Assembly: GCF_001437155.1 (NCBI RefSeq)
Contig: NZ_JQAR01000008.1
Location: 1 to 64,000, forward strand
Source: Liquorilactobacillus mali
Lineage (GTDB): Bacteria > Bacillota > Bacilli > Lactobacillales > Lactobacillaceae
Length of the DNA: 64,000 nucleotides
Direction of reading: 5' to 3'
This document shows positions 28,887 to 37,169 of this stretch, piece after piece. Under the pieces are notes generated by a model, which saw only the letters and a list, made by a program, of their open reading frames with translations, was not told the DNA's origin and did no database searches. The translations under genes and the position numbers were made by a program. Position 1 is the first letter of the stretch, and each line of letters opens with the position of its first letter.

Positions 28887-29411
28887 ATGAAAATAATAAT
28901 TATTGGGAACTGCGGGAGTGGTAAATCGACACTAGCTAAGAAAATTGCAGCGAAGCTGAGTTACCCTTTATTGCAGCTCGACAGTTTATGGCATCAAACC
29001 GATTATTCACCCAAGGCAAAAAAATGGTTTGTCGAAAAACAAACTAGTTTTATGGAACAAAAGAATTGGATTATCGAGGGTAATTACCGGTCAACAATTG
29101 ATTTACGTCTTAAACAAGCAGACCTTATCATATGGTTGAAGATAAATAAGTTTAAAGCAGTTTGGCGAGTTATTAAGCGTTCGATATTGTTTAGATTAAA
29201 TAAAAAAACACGTCCAGAGATGCCCGCACGGTTCAAAGAACATTTTGACCGAGAATATTGGGAGTTCTTGAAGTTTGTCGTCTCTTACGATGAGAAGCAG
29301 ATGTCCGAATTGATTCTGGCTAATAGTACCAAGCAGAGTCATCTGTTAATTATCAGGGGAAGAAAAGGAAAAGGGCAGCTTATGAACTACTTACTAAAAA
29401 AGGAGACTTGA
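28887..29411 (+). CDS. P-loop nucleoside/adenylate-kinase-like protein (FlaR family)
   Basis: 174 residues from ATG 28887, preceded by GGGAGAG; the longer in-frame form has no site. Walker A IIGNCGSGKSTLAKK at the N-terminus, then LQLDSLWHQ, a segment WIIEGNYRST and DLIIWL. It matches the 'DNA topology modulation protein FlaR' family of small kinases related to adenylate kinase. The substrate is unknown. Confidence 0.8.
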   Translation: MKIIIIGNCGSGKSTLAKKIAAKLSYPLLQLDSLWHQTDYSPKAKKWFVEKQTSFMEQKNWIIEGNYRSTIDLRLKQADLIIWLKINKFKAVWRVIKRSILFRLNKKTRPEMPARFKEHFDREYWEFLKFVVSYDEKQMSELILANSTKQSHLLIIRGRKGKGQLMNYLLKKET

Positions 29412-29436
29412 TTGTGGGAAAAAATTTTGAGCCAGC

Positions 29437-29577
29437 TCCTCTATTTATTTCGGATAAATGTGTACCATAAGCCAAAACTTTCAATTTAATCTCGAATTAC
29501 CCATAGCAAAGTGTACGATATGTTAGTAATTTCGTATTAGTATCCACATTGTGCGACTCATTTTACATTTTCTTTTG
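29437..29577 (+). repeat. Dispersed intergenic repeat, copy B
   Basis: Landmarks: GTGTACCATAAGCCAAAAC, ATCTCGAATTAC, GTTAGTAATTTCGTATTAGT. It follows a weak GGAG/CTCC hairpin at the end of the FlaR gene (29401-29443) and lies between convergent genes. No ORF. Confidence 0.65.
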
Positions 29578-29604
29578 AAAATCTGAATCAGATAAGGTAA
29601 CCGA

Positions 29605-30387
29605 TTAATTTGTAGTAGCAAAAATTGTTGAATAACTAGAAGTGTTACTTGAACCCGAGGTATCATTCTCGGAAAATGCGTTATACGCAGGGCTCATGTT
29701 GTAAGTTTTGCCATTATTATTAGAGATAGCTAGACTAAACCGATTTGTTGAGTCATCGGTATTATCTTCCAGACTGGCACCTGTTTGCCAGTTTTCCGTA
29801 ATTTTTTTATTTGCAGGGGCCAAAAGGATACTCAGATAACTTGGAGCCTCCTGCGTAGTTGTACTTTGAACGTTAATAACTAAGCTATCATCGGGATGCA
29901 GGATAACGTGTTTAAAGTAATAAACTTGTGATTGATTCGTATCATCTGAAGTTAATGTTCCCTTTTTAAAGTCCAAAGTGTATGAATTGGCATAACCTAT
30001 GTATTTTCCAGAATACTTTTTGTAGCGTGAAAAGTTGCTAACGGTAGTTGATTGCTTGACCGTACTGGATGAATCAGTTTTGCTTTTTGCGATTTTAGAG
30101 CTGGCACTTGAACTGCTGTTTTGTGCAGTTGTTTGCGAGGAACTGGTGGAGTCTGCAACACGGTTATTTGAATCGTGAGTGGTCTGTTTTTGCAACTCAT
30201 TAAAAACAAAGATACCTACAAAAACAATAATAATTCCAATTGTAATCTCAACAATAATTGTGCGTTGGCGGATAGATCTAACCCTGAGATAATCGTCACG
30301 CCATGAGGGATCATTCTGGCGTTCTTTGTAGAAATCATATGTGTGTTGTGAACGTGTTCGTTTACTAGGATAAGTTTTAGGTTTCAT
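29605..30387 (-). CDS. Membrane-anchored extracytoplasmic protein of unknown function
   Basis: 260 residues. Cytoplasmic basic N-terminus of about 40 residues (KPKTYPSKRTRSQHTYDFY), one transmembrane helix (about 45-64), a Ser/Thr/Lys-rich linker (about 75-118) and an extracellular domain starting SRYKKYSGKYIGYANSYTL. The beta-rich end looks lipocalin-like. I do not recognise the family with certainty; similar anchored proteins are common in lactobacilli. It ends close to repeat copy B and shares no operon. Confidence 0.7.
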   Translation of the reverse strand: MKPKTYPSKRTRSQHTYDFYKERQNDPSWRDDYLRVRSIRQRTIIVEITIGIIIVFVGIFVFNELQKQTTHDSNNRVADSTSSSQTTAQNSSSSASSKIAKSKTDSSSTVKQSTTVSNFSRYKKYSGKYIGYANSYTLDFKKGTLTSDDTNQSQVYYFKHVILHPDDSLVINVQSTTTQEAPSYLSILLAPANKKITENWQTGASLEDNTDDSTNRFSLAISNNNGKTYNMSPAYNAFSENDTSGSSNTSSYSTIFATTN

Positions 30388-30688
30388 AATTTCTTATATG
30401 GTCTCCTTATTTATAGAGGCAGTGAAAAGTTTTTTATTGGTACACCATGTCTTCTCAAATATAAAACGTTTTAAATGATAGCAATTTAAATCGGTCTTGT
30501 AATTATTTGAAAAATTTTACCTCTGACAATAACATTATTCTAATATATAATAGTAGCTATGAATAGAAATATGCAAGGATTTACGGGTTAATTAACCTAA
30601 TATCAATATTTTACAGCAATGAACAACAAGAAAAACCGTTAAAATTTAAAACAATGTAGATTAAAATGGGCGTGAGGGAGTTTGTAAA
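30388..30688. other. Intergenic region between divergent genes
   Basis: It holds a strong promoter (30523-30551) and a 12-bp palindrome (30586-30597) within the approximately 130-nt leader of the next gene. Only very short frames (such as 9 and 7 codons) occur in the leader; I do not call them genes. Confidence 0.5.
30523..30551 (+). promoter_or_regulatory. Promoter of the ArsD-like/S66 peptidase unit
   Basis: CTGACA (30523-30528), 17 nt, TATAAT (30546-30551). The perfect palindrome GGTTAATTAACC at 30586-30597, about 30 nt after the expected start site, may be an operator. Confidence 0.6.
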
Positions 30689-30994
30689 ATGGTAGATATT
30701 ATATACATAGTTGAAGAATCTAAGAATAGCAAAGAATTAGAAATGTTCAACTATCTAATTGAACATAAGGAAAGTTTGGGAAAGCAGAATAGAAACCGTA
30801 ATCTGGTAGTGTACAAAGTTTCAAAAAATGGAAAGGTTAGGCCTGCGGATAGTAAGGTTCAGGAAATAGTTGATTTATTGGGAACTAATGCATTGCCAAT
30901 AGTTTTAACAGTGAAAAAGGGTAGCTTGTATAGTAATACTGAATTAGAAGCAATGTTTGATGGCATTTCACTTCAGCAGGGGGAAGAACATTAA
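30689..30994 (+). CDS. Small protein with thioredoxin/ArsD-like layout, cysteine-free
   Basis: 101 residues. Order of segments (hydrophobic first strand, KVQEIVDLLGTNALPIVLTVKKG, then YSNTELEAMFDG) resembles the C-terminal half of ArsD-type thioredoxin folds, but no cysteine is present, so metal handling is unlikely. GAGGGAG precedes the ATG. The S66 peptidase gene follows after 54 nt. Function unknown. Confidence 0.5.
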   Translation: MVDIIYIVEESKNSKELEMFNYLIEHKESLGKQNRNRNLVVYKVSKNGKVRPADSKVQEIVDLLGTNALPIVLTVKKGSLYSNTELEAMFDGISLQQGEEH

Positions 30995-31048
30995 TTAAGT
31001 TATAATGAGATACACGAGAGTAGAGTTATTTCATAGGGGGTTAATATC

Positions 31049-32014
31049 ATGAATATCGGATTCTATACAAGTTCAACACCGATCACTGTTTTGTCACCTA
31101 AAAGATTCGACCGTGCTCTGAAATTCTTAAAAAGCAAAGGGGCTAAACTGACTGTTGGAAGTCTCACTGGTAAGATTGATGGGTATCGTTCTGGTACGAT
31201 TCTTGAACGTGCCCAGGAAATCAATGATTTAATACATAATCCTGAGGTTAACATCATCATGTCAACTATTGGAGGAACAAATACAAACTCGGTTTTGCCA
31301 TATATTGATTATGAGTATCTTAAAAAGCATCCTAAGACCTTTGTTGGTTATTCAGATACTACAGCATTATTATTGGCAGTGAAGACTAAAGCTCCAGAAT
31401 GTCGTATTTTGTATGGACCAGCCGTTGTTTCTTCATTTGGTGAATGGGAACCTCTTGTTGAAGAAACATGGAATTATTTTGAAAAAGTGGTTAATTCAAA
31501 ATATGGAGAAAGTATTATTACTAAAGCTCCTCTTTATTGGACAGATGAGAAAGTTAATTGGGAAGATTTTGAACATGAGAAAAATACAGTTGTTAATAAG
31601 TGGCACTATACCAATGAGTCGACCCTAAAAGGTAGAATTATAGGGGGAAATCTCAACACAATGTATGGTTTTATTGCCTCTGAGTATTTCCCAAAATTGA
31701 CTGCAAATGATATTTTATTGATTGAAGATGCTGAAAAAGATGCTTCAACTGTTGAGAAGAATTTTGCGATGCTCAAGCTTGCAGGTGTTTTTGATAACAT
31801 CAAGGGAATTATTCTCGGAAAGCATGCGCTTTTTGATGGTGAAGGAACCAGTATGAAACCAATTGATATTTTGCAAGAAGTGTTAGGCAGCAAGCAAATA
31901 CCAATTATTTATGATTATGATAGCTCACATACAGTTCCAATGATGACTACACCACTAGGAGCGGATGCGACAATTGATGCAGAAACAATGAGCATAGAAT
32001 TTACAAATTATTAA
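31049..32014 (+). CDS. S66 family peptidase (LD-carboxypeptidase / MccF-like)
   Basis: 321 residues, cytoplasmic. Catalytic marks: nucleophile Ser in VGYSDTTAL, Glu in LLIEDAEKD and His in SSHTVPMMT. S66 enzymes are either L,D-carboxypeptidases that trim recycled murein tetrapeptides or MccF-type enzymes that inactivate microcin C-like nucleotides. The GIIGGN-type loop (RIIGGNLNTMYGF) fits both. Its partner is the small cysteine-free protein upstream. I cannot choose between recycling and self-immunity. Confidence 0.85.
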   Translation: MNIGFYTSSTPITVLSPKRFDRALKFLKSKGAKLTVGSLTGKIDGYRSGTILERAQEINDLIHNPEVNIIMSTIGGTNTNSVLPYIDYEYLKKHPKTFVGYSDTTALLLAVKTKAPECRILYGPAVVSSFGEWEPLVEETWNYFEKVVNSKYGESIITKAPLYWTDEKVNWEDFEHEKNTVVNKWHYTNESTLKGRIIGGNLNTMYGFIASEYFPKLTANDILLIEDAEKDASTVEKNFAMLKLAGVFDNIKGIILGKHALFDGEGTSMKPIDILQEVLGSKQIPIIYDYDSSHTVPMMTTPLGADATIDAETMSIEFTNY

Positions 32015-32078
32015 TTTAGTAGCAAAGCATAATAATGAGTGAAGAAATTTTGGAACACATTTACTTAGAATAAATAGA

Positions 32079-32120
32079 ATGAGCTAGGCCAAATTTAACT
32101 TTTGACCTAGCTCATTTTTA
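32079..32120. terminator. Rho-independent terminator after the S66 peptidase gene
   Basis: AATGAGCTAGG-CCAAATTT pairs with AACTTTTGACCTAGCTCATT, followed by TTTAA. The loop-proximal core AAATTTAACTTTTGA resembles those at 34900 and 60103. Confidence 0.8.
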
Positions 32121-32145
32121 ACGATTAAAAATTGTTTAAACATGT

Positions 32146-33303
32146 TTATCCAAGATGAATGTAACTTTGAGTGTCATTATCTATCAGCCCTTCAATATAG
32201 TTAAATACCAATAATAGCCAACCAAATGAAAGCATGAAAGAGATAATTTCAAATGCTGTTAAGGAGAAGTATCCGACAACGCTGAATAAAAGTTCTGAGA
32301 CTATAAGCGAGATTCCGACAGCATACGAGAGGAATATAAACTCTTTTGTTATGTCAGGTAGTAACCAACGGATACCAATAATTAATATCAGCACGAAGTA
32401 AATCAGGAAAAAAGCAACATGATCATGCAGTGTATGGAAAGAGGTATCATTAGGGAAGACCCCAACTAAAGCAAGATTGATTGCGACCATTGTCAATAAG
32501 ATGCGTAAGAGCCAGAGCTTCCAAGTATGGGCATAGGTATTGTGCAAACTTACAAATAAATAATCAATTAATGCTAGCATCAAGAGTGCAGATAAGATAA
32601 GAGTCGCATTGAACTGCCAACCGCTTGAAGCTTGATTAGTTCCCAAAAAGCTGAGATTATGCTGCCACCAATAGCGTCGATTATTGACTGCCATTGAAAT
32701 TACAACCCCACTGATAATTACAAGTGTCAAGACCGTTGAAAGTACATTACCATCAATTATTAATGCGAAGTGGATCATAAAAAGATTGGTGATGGTACAG
32801 AATACAAAAAGAATGATACTGGCAGTAAAATTATCAAACATCGCACCCTTAAACAAAACCCCAAGTAACCACATAGCGCTAACTAGGCAGAGAGCAAGAA
32901 TTAGAGCAAAAGAAAGTACGATAACAGGAAAATTACGCCAATAAACATTTCTTGCGAATTCATTATGTGGATTCTTGCGGTCAATAATAAAGAAAAAGGT
33001 GAATAAAAGTGTGCCAACAATTGCTCCCAATGTGATAATGGCCGTTGCCAATGAAGAATTGCCAACCAAATTAATAGATCTGATCTTTTGCATAAGACAG
33101 TAAATATAGAAACCAATGCTCGTAATCAGTGCAACAGTAATTGGCCAAATAAAAGAATTCTTTGTAGGATATGCTTGATTATCCTGGAATTGAACGATTA
33201 GTTTATTGTTGCAGACACTGAGTATGGCCTTATCCTCGCCTTTGAGACCCAGTTTTTCACCAATATCAGCCGGAATTAACAATTGCAGATTCTTATTTTT
33301 CAT
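32146..33303 (-). CDS. AbrB-like N-terminus fused to a DUF998-type membrane protein
   Basis: 385 residues from ATG 33303, preceded by TTGGAGGAC. The first 45 residues look like a SpoVT-AbrB swapped-hairpin domain (LQLLIPADIGEKLGLKGEDKAILSVCNNKLIVQ). Then about nine transmembrane helices in two groups, with a C-terminal DUF998-like region (FHTLHDHVAFFLIYFVL). A DNA-binding-like domain on a membrane protein suggests a membrane-tethered regulator or a beta-domain used for dimerisation. No function is established. Confidence 0.65.
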   Translation of the reverse strand: MKNKNLQLLIPADIGEKLGLKGEDKAILSVCNNKLIVQFQDNQAYPTKNSFIWPITVALITSIGFYIYCLMQKIRSINLVGNSSLATAIITLGAIVGTLLFTFFFIIDRKNPHNEFARNVYWRNFPVIVLSFALILALCLVSAMWLLGVLFKGAMFDNFTASIILFVFCTITNLFMIHFALIIDGNVLSTVLTLVIISGVVISMAVNNRRYWWQHNLSFLGTNQASSGWQFNATLILSALLMLALIDYLFVSLHNTYAHTWKLWLLRILLTMVAINLALVGVFPNDTSFHTLHDHVAFFLIYFVLILIIGIRWLLPDITKEFIFLSYAVGISLIVSELLFSVVGYFSLTAFEIISFMLSFGWLLLVFNYIEGLIDNDTQSYIHLG

Positions 33304-33422
33304 AGTGTCCTCCAATACATAAAGTACTGGAATACATTATACCAAATTTTAAAAGGGAACATTAAAGTATGAAAATATGGATAATAAGATAAATGCAACA
33401 GTCATTACTAAATACTACTTAT

Positions 33423-33542
33423 TTTTTTATTTTATTTTTACGAGAATCGTGCAAAATCTTCAGTGCACGCTTTCTAGTTTTGATATTGGGACTTTTAAGC
33501 ATGCGGTAAGCTGTTGATAGATCAGTTTTATTTGACATAAGT
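33423..33542 (-). CDS. 39-residue basic protein ('putative metal homeostasis protein' type)
   Basis: The ATG at about 33534 has GGAGAT 6 nt upstream; the frame gives 39 residues with the core TAYRMLKSPNIKTRKRALKIL and a Lys-rich end. It lies about 10 nt after the bL33 gene and shares its promoter and Zur-like operator. Small proteins with AYRxLKSPNxKTR are annotated in Lactobacillales genomes as putative metal homeostasis proteins; I recall this from memory. The pairing with zinc-free L33 agrees. Coordinates are accurate to within about ten bases at each end. Confidence 0.6.
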
Positions 33543-33549
33543 ATCTCCT

Positions 33550-33702
33550 TTATTTTCTTACTTCAACGAAAAGCGCACGTTGCTTGAGACGAGGCGAGTA
33601 CTTCATAAGCTTGAGTGCTTCGGGAGTATTACGCTTGTTCTTACTTGTAAGATAGAGTCGTTCCTTAGTTTCTTTACATTCTAAAATAATATTTGTACGC
33701 AA
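33550..33702 (-). CDS. rpmG: 50S ribosomal protein bL33, zinc-free (C-) form
   Basis: 50 residues, TTG start with GGAGTGAC 6-7 nt upstream. Sequence pattern: [36 protein letters not shown]. The usual zinc-binding form has two CxxC pairs; here only one cysteine (ILEC) remains, so it is the zinc-independent paralogue that replaces Zn-L33 when zinc is scarce. A Zur-like palindrome lies between its promoter and start codon. The second, Zn-binding copy must lie elsewhere in the genome. Confidence 0.92.
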   Translation of the reverse strand: MRTNIILECKETKERLYLTSKNKRNTPEALKLMKYSPRLKQRALFVEVRK

Positions 33703-33719
33703 GATGGTCACTCCTAATT

Positions 33720-33773
33720 TTTAAATAGTAATTATTACTGTTTAAAAATAACATAACATATAGGAGAAGTCAA
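33720..33773 (-). promoter_or_regulatory. Zur-like operator and promoter for bL33 / small basic protein
   Basis: A 27-bp near-perfect palindrome at 33720-33746: TTTAAA, one base, AGTAAT-T-ATTACT, one base, TTTAAA. The core GTAAT-N-ATTAC equals that of the Bacillus Zur box (TCGTAATnATTACGA). On the minus strand TTGACT (33768-33773), 17 nt, TATTTT (33745-33750) form the promoter; the palindrome overlaps and follows the -10, ideal for repression. Confidence 0.7.
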
Positions 33774-33796
33774 TAAGGTGTAGTCAGTTTAGCAAG

Positions 33797-33892
33797 ATGG
33801 GTTGGAGAAAAGTTCATGTTTTGTATTTTGCTTATCTACCATTTGCTTATTTCCTCATTATTTATTGGGTTTTTGAGAATGCCCCACGCTGA
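33797..33892 (+). CDS. Possible 31-residue membrane peptide
   Basis: ATG 33797 opens a frame of 31 codons (begins MGWRKVHVLYFAYLPFAYF, then a hydrophobic run and ENAPR) that would form one transmembrane helix after a basic start. There is no good ribosome site (only AGGTG 15 nt away). It is between the divergent bL33 and EcsC genes. It could be a small toxin-like or leader peptide, or chance. Confidence 0.2.
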   Translation: MGWRKVHVLYFAYLPFAYFLIIYWVFENAPR

Positions 33893-34040
33893 TGAAGAGT
33901 GATAATATTATCAAATTGGTTTGAGACATGTATTACTTTTTTTATAGAGATTTATAAAAAATGATTCAAATATATTTTATTACAGTTTATAATTAACACA
34001 ATAGTCAGTAACCTAATAATTTAATCTGGGGGAAAAAAGT

Positions 34041-34823
34041 GTGAATAATAAAAGGGATGGGTTTTGGAATCAGGATATAATAAATGAAACAAAAAGTAGA
34101 TTTGCTAATAATAGATCTTATATTTCTGAAACAATGCAATCCAAGATGATGGAAACACTTGATTGGGCTTATGATAAAACAACCAACGGATTACCTGGAC
34201 AGGAAAGTATTGATGATTTAGTAAATGATTATTTATCAAAATATGATAAAGAAACTGCAATCGATAAATTAATACAGTTTCAAGTTGCCAAAGCAGCTAC
34301 TTCTGGATTTGTAACAGGTTTTGGAGGAGCAATTACTTTTCCTGTGACAATTCCGGCTAATATTGCTTCAGTTATTTTATTCCAAATGAGAATGATTGCG
34401 GCAATTGCACGAATTAGAGGATATGATTTGAAGAGTGATCAGGTACAAACTTTTGTGTATGCCACACTAGCTGGTACTTCGGTTTCTGACATAGTTAAGA
34501 AGACGGGAATCTTGTTTACTAATAAGTTGGCTACAGGGATGATTAAGAGGATACCTGGTACTGCATTAGTACGAATTAATCAAAAGGTTGGTTTTCGGTT
34601 AGCCACTAAATTTGGTTCAAAAGGCCTTATTAATTTAGGTAAGATGGTGCCTGTTTTAGGTGCTGTTGTTGGCGGAACTTTTGATACAACTTCTACCTTG
34701 GCAATTGCTTCATTGGCCAAGAAGACCTTTTTAGAGGAAGGCGTAGCAGTTGGAGATGGGACGGTAATTGATAAGAAAATATTGAAAGTTATTCCAGAGA
34801 AAAGCAATAAAGAGTGGGACTAA
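34041..34823 (+). CDS. EcsC family protein
   Basis: 260 residues, GTG start with GGGGGAAAA upstream. The middle holds the EcsC-domain hallmark GFVTGFGGAITFPVTIPANIASVILFQ, an amphipathic or hydrophobic segment, then RMIAAIARIRGYDL. C-terminal glycine-rich helices (KMVPVLGAVVGGTFD) may associate with membranes. EcsC domain proteins are named after the third gene of the ecs ABC operon of Bacillus, but no ecsAB is here. Function unknown. Confidence 0.8.
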   Translation: MNNKRDGFWNQDIINETKSRFANNRSYISETMQSKMMETLDWAYDKTTNGLPGQESIDDLVNDYLSKYDKETAIDKLIQFQVAKAATSGFVTGFGGAITFPVTIPANIASVILFQMRMIAAIARIRGYDLKSDQVQTFVYATLAGTSVSDIVKKTGILFTNKLATGMIKRIPGTALVRINQKVGFRLATKFGSKGLINLGKMVPVLGAVVGGTFDTTSTLAIASLAKKTFLEEGVAVGDGTVIDKKILKVIPEKSNKEWD

Positions 34824-34892
34824 AAGGGACTTTTATTAGTTTGAGAACATTTTTATCTCAGAATGAAATATGAGAATAATTTTTAATAAGAA

Positions 34893-34937
34893 AGGAGTTA
34901 TGTCAAAAGTTAACTTTTGACATAACTCCTCTTATTT
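34893..34937. terminator. Long palindromic terminator after the EcsC gene
   Basis: AGGAGTTATGTCAAAAGTT is followed immediately by its reverse complement AACTTTTGACATAACTCCT (a 38-bp perfect palindrome, 34894-34931), then CTTATTTT. Confidence 0.88.
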
Positions 34938-35065
34938 TGTATAAACATGTTCCATAAGTCAAAATTCTTGGTCAGCTCTGAATTACTCACTACAAATTAC
35001 TCGCTATGTTTGTAATTTCGTATTAGTACACGAAGTTTATCGACCTATATCACACTCTTTTTGTA
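34932..35065 (+). repeat. Dispersed intergenic repeat, copy C (best-preserved)
   Basis: Landmarks: CATGTTCCATAAGTCAAAAT, CTCTGAATTACTCACTACAA, GTTTGTAATTTCGTATTAGT and TTTATCGACC ... TCACACTCTTTTT. It lies between convergent genes immediately after a palindromic terminator. Confidence 0.7.
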
Positions 35066-35073
35066 CACATAAT

Positions 35074-36705
35074 TTATTTAATATACGTATACTTATAATT
35101 CCACTGTGTTCCAGCAGTATTATGAATAATTCCCTTAACATCAGATTTCTGTAAATATGATGTAACCTGCTGGTAGACGGGGGTTACACCTTGATCGGCA
35201 TTGAATATCTTAGCAGCGGCGACCAAATCACTCCAACGCTTATTAGCATTATTAGCATCCTCATTTTGCGCTTTTTCTATTAAAGCATCATATTCAGAGC
35301 TTGAATACCCACCATAGTTATAAGAAGTTCCAGTTAATGGAATTTGGAGGAATGTGATAGGATCATTGAAATCACCGCCCCAACCAGACAAGTACAGGTC
35401 AAAGTCGCCATCTTTTGCATTCTGCGAAGCATTGTTACTTGGAACGCTACGAATTGTTATTGATAAGCCAGGTAGAACTTTGGCGTATTGAGACTGTAAG
35501 TACTGTGAAACGACACTACTGCTGCTGTCGTCATTAGAAGAAAGCAATGTTAGCTTCAAGCTCTTCAGGCCAGTTTCTTGCAAGCCTTTTTTCCAATATT
35601 TTTTTGCCAGCTTTTCATTATATGCTACGGTATTTTTAACTGCCTGTTGTTTTGCAAAGTCTTCACCAGTTTTTGGATCTTTAGCTAATCCAGATGCTAC
35701 AAAACCGGTTGGAATATAAGAACCATCCCCCAATACTCTTTTAGTAAGAACTTGGCGATTGATTGCTAGGGACATTGCCAAGCGAATATAACGGTTATTC
35801 AGGGCCTTACGCTTATCAGTATCTTTGTCTTTGAAGTTATATGCGATATATGAGATGTAAGAGTATGGATAAGATTTAAACTGCGATGAACTCTGATAGT
35901 TTTTAACTTGTTGATTAGACAAAGGTGTCATATCCAATTTGTTTTGCTGATAGAGTTCATGCCCAGTCGTAGGATTTTCTACAACAGTATAGTTAATTTG
36001 CTGCAACTTAACGACTTTTTTATCCCAATAATGAGTATTTTTTACGAATTTCCATTTGTTACCTGTTCCTGTCCATGACTTGATTGTAAATGGACCTGAG
36101 TAAACCATATACTGTGAACGAGTTCCATACTTGCTCCCATATTTTTCTACAACTTTCTGATTTTGTGGTCCGAATAATGGGTAAGCCATCAAGACTTTAA
36201 AATAAGAAATTGCCTTGTCGAGTTTGATGACAACAGTTTGTTTGTCGGGCGCACTAATACCGATTTGATTGGCAGATTTTTTGCCCGCAATAATTGCGTT
36301 AGCATTCTTGATACCACTAAATAAGTATGAATAGGGTGATTTTGTCTTAGGATTTATCGTTCTACGCCATGAGTAAACAAAATCTTGTGCGGTTATGCGA
36401 TCACCGTTGCTCCAATATGCTTTTCTGATTTTGAATGTCCATGTTTTTCCGTCCTTTGAAACACTACTGGATTTTGCTAAACCAGCTGTTGTAGAACCAT
36501 TTTTACCCAAACGATAAAAACTTTCAAAGACATTTCCAGTCTGGCCAAATCCTGTTGACTTTGAGATATCAATTGTACTTAGTGGAGCAGTAGCGCTGAG
36601 ATTTAGAACTTGTTTCTGTGTGCTGCTAGTCTGCTTACCACACGCCGTAAGCAATAAAAATAAACTAGCAAAGATAGTTGTGATAGCGATTTTTTTCGAA
36701 TTCAT
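35074..36705 (-). CDS. oppA: Oligopeptide ABC transporter substrate-binding lipoprotein (OppA family)
   Basis: 543 residues, SBP_bac_5 family. Lipobox LLTAC, Cys22. Peptide-binding protein marks: FRLG-like start (SFYRLGKNGSTTAGLAKS), WTFKIRKAYWSNGDRITAQDFVYSWRRTI, YSGPFTIKSW and LYLSGWGGDFNDP. A solitary binding protein, without permease or ATPase nearby, would work with an Opp transporter encoded elsewhere. It is preceded by a T-box riboswitch and then a 26-codon ORF, so its supply follows starvation for one amino acid. Confidence 0.92.
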   Translation of the reverse strand: MNSKKIAITTIFASLFLLLTACGKQTSSTQKQVLNLSATAPLSTIDISKSTGFGQTGNVFESFYRLGKNGSTTAGLAKSSSVSKDGKTWTFKIRKAYWSNGDRITAQDFVYSWRRTINPKTKSPYSYLFSGIKNANAIIAGKKSANQIGISAPDKQTVVIKLDKAISYFKVLMAYPLFGPQNQKVVEKYGSKYGTRSQYMVYSGPFTIKSWTGTGNKWKFVKNTHYWDKKVVKLQQINYTVVENPTTGHELYQQNKLDMTPLSNQQVKNYQSSSQFKSYPYSYISYIAYNFKDKDTDKRKALNNRYIRLAMSLAINRQVLTKRVLGDGSYIPTGFVASGLAKDPKTGEDFAKQQAVKNTVAYNEKLAKKYWKKGLQETGLKSLKLTLLSSNDDSSSSVVSQYLQSQYAKVLPGLSITIRSVPSNNASQNAKDGDFDLYLSGWGGDFNDPITFLQIPLTGTSYNYGGYSSSEYDALIEKAQNEDANNANKRWSDLVAAAKIFNADQGVTPVYQQVTSYLQKSDVKGIIHNTAGTQWNYKYTYIK

Positions 36706-36765
36706 CTATTGTTCATCCCCAATTTTCTTGATTAAATACTTCTCCCTACAGAAATCAATTTAAGT

Positions 36766-36846
36766 TTATATAGCCTTGCTGCCTCTAGAACTACCGCGCC
36801 AAAAAACTAACCACGCGATAATCTTATGGAATCTAATTCTAGTCAT
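36766..36846 (-). CDS. 26-codon ORF with two Trp codons between T-box and oppA
   Basis: ATG 36846 has AAGGAGA 7 nt upstream. The peptide starts MTRIRFHKIIAW, continues LVFWRGSSRGSKAI and stops TAA at 36768-36766. Two TGG codons at positions 12 and 16 are striking for such a short frame. It lies after the T-box terminator and about 60 nt before the oppA start, with no second hairpin between. It may be a leader peptide that adds Trp-dependent or coupling control, or a small functional peptide. A strong ribosome site makes translation likely. Confidence 0.5.
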   Translation of the reverse strand: MTRIRFHKIIAWLVFWRGSSRGSKAI

Positions 36847-36889
36847 AAAGCTTCTCCTTCTTTAAATTAATAATGACAGAACTGCAAAT

Positions 36890-37163
36890 AAAAACGCCCC
36901 TGCAATTTAATGCAGGGACGTTAAAACGCGGTACCACCCAAACTTTACTGCGAAAGAAATAATTTCGTAGCCTCATAAACACAATGACAATATTATGTTA
37001 TAGACGATAACGAGTCAAAACGTGCTGATAGCTTGCACCTTCAACAAAACTCCGGAGCCATTTTCGTCAAGTCTTAGACCCTGCCCTCTCACTATTAGCA
37101 GTCGCTGTACATCTGATCAGCTCAATTACTCTTTCCTTCAACGTTCACTTATCATGCTTTCTT
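36890..37163 (-). promoter_or_regulatory. T-box riboswitch controlling oppA
   Basis: On the minus strand: an AGTA loop-E motif early in stem I (GAAAGAGTAATTG), an AGCGA motif (ACAGCGACTG), a specifier region GAAAATGGCTCCGGAG, and the T-box TGGGTGGTACCGCG (36927-36940) just before the terminator AACGTCCCTGCA / TGCAGGGGCGTT (36891-36922) and a T-run. The specifier could be ATG (Met, 37061-37059, followed by a purine as usual) or TGG (Trp, 37060-37058). Uncharged tRNA would stabilise the antiterminator and switch on oppA. Confidence 0.88.
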
Positions 37164-37169
37164 TTTGAT

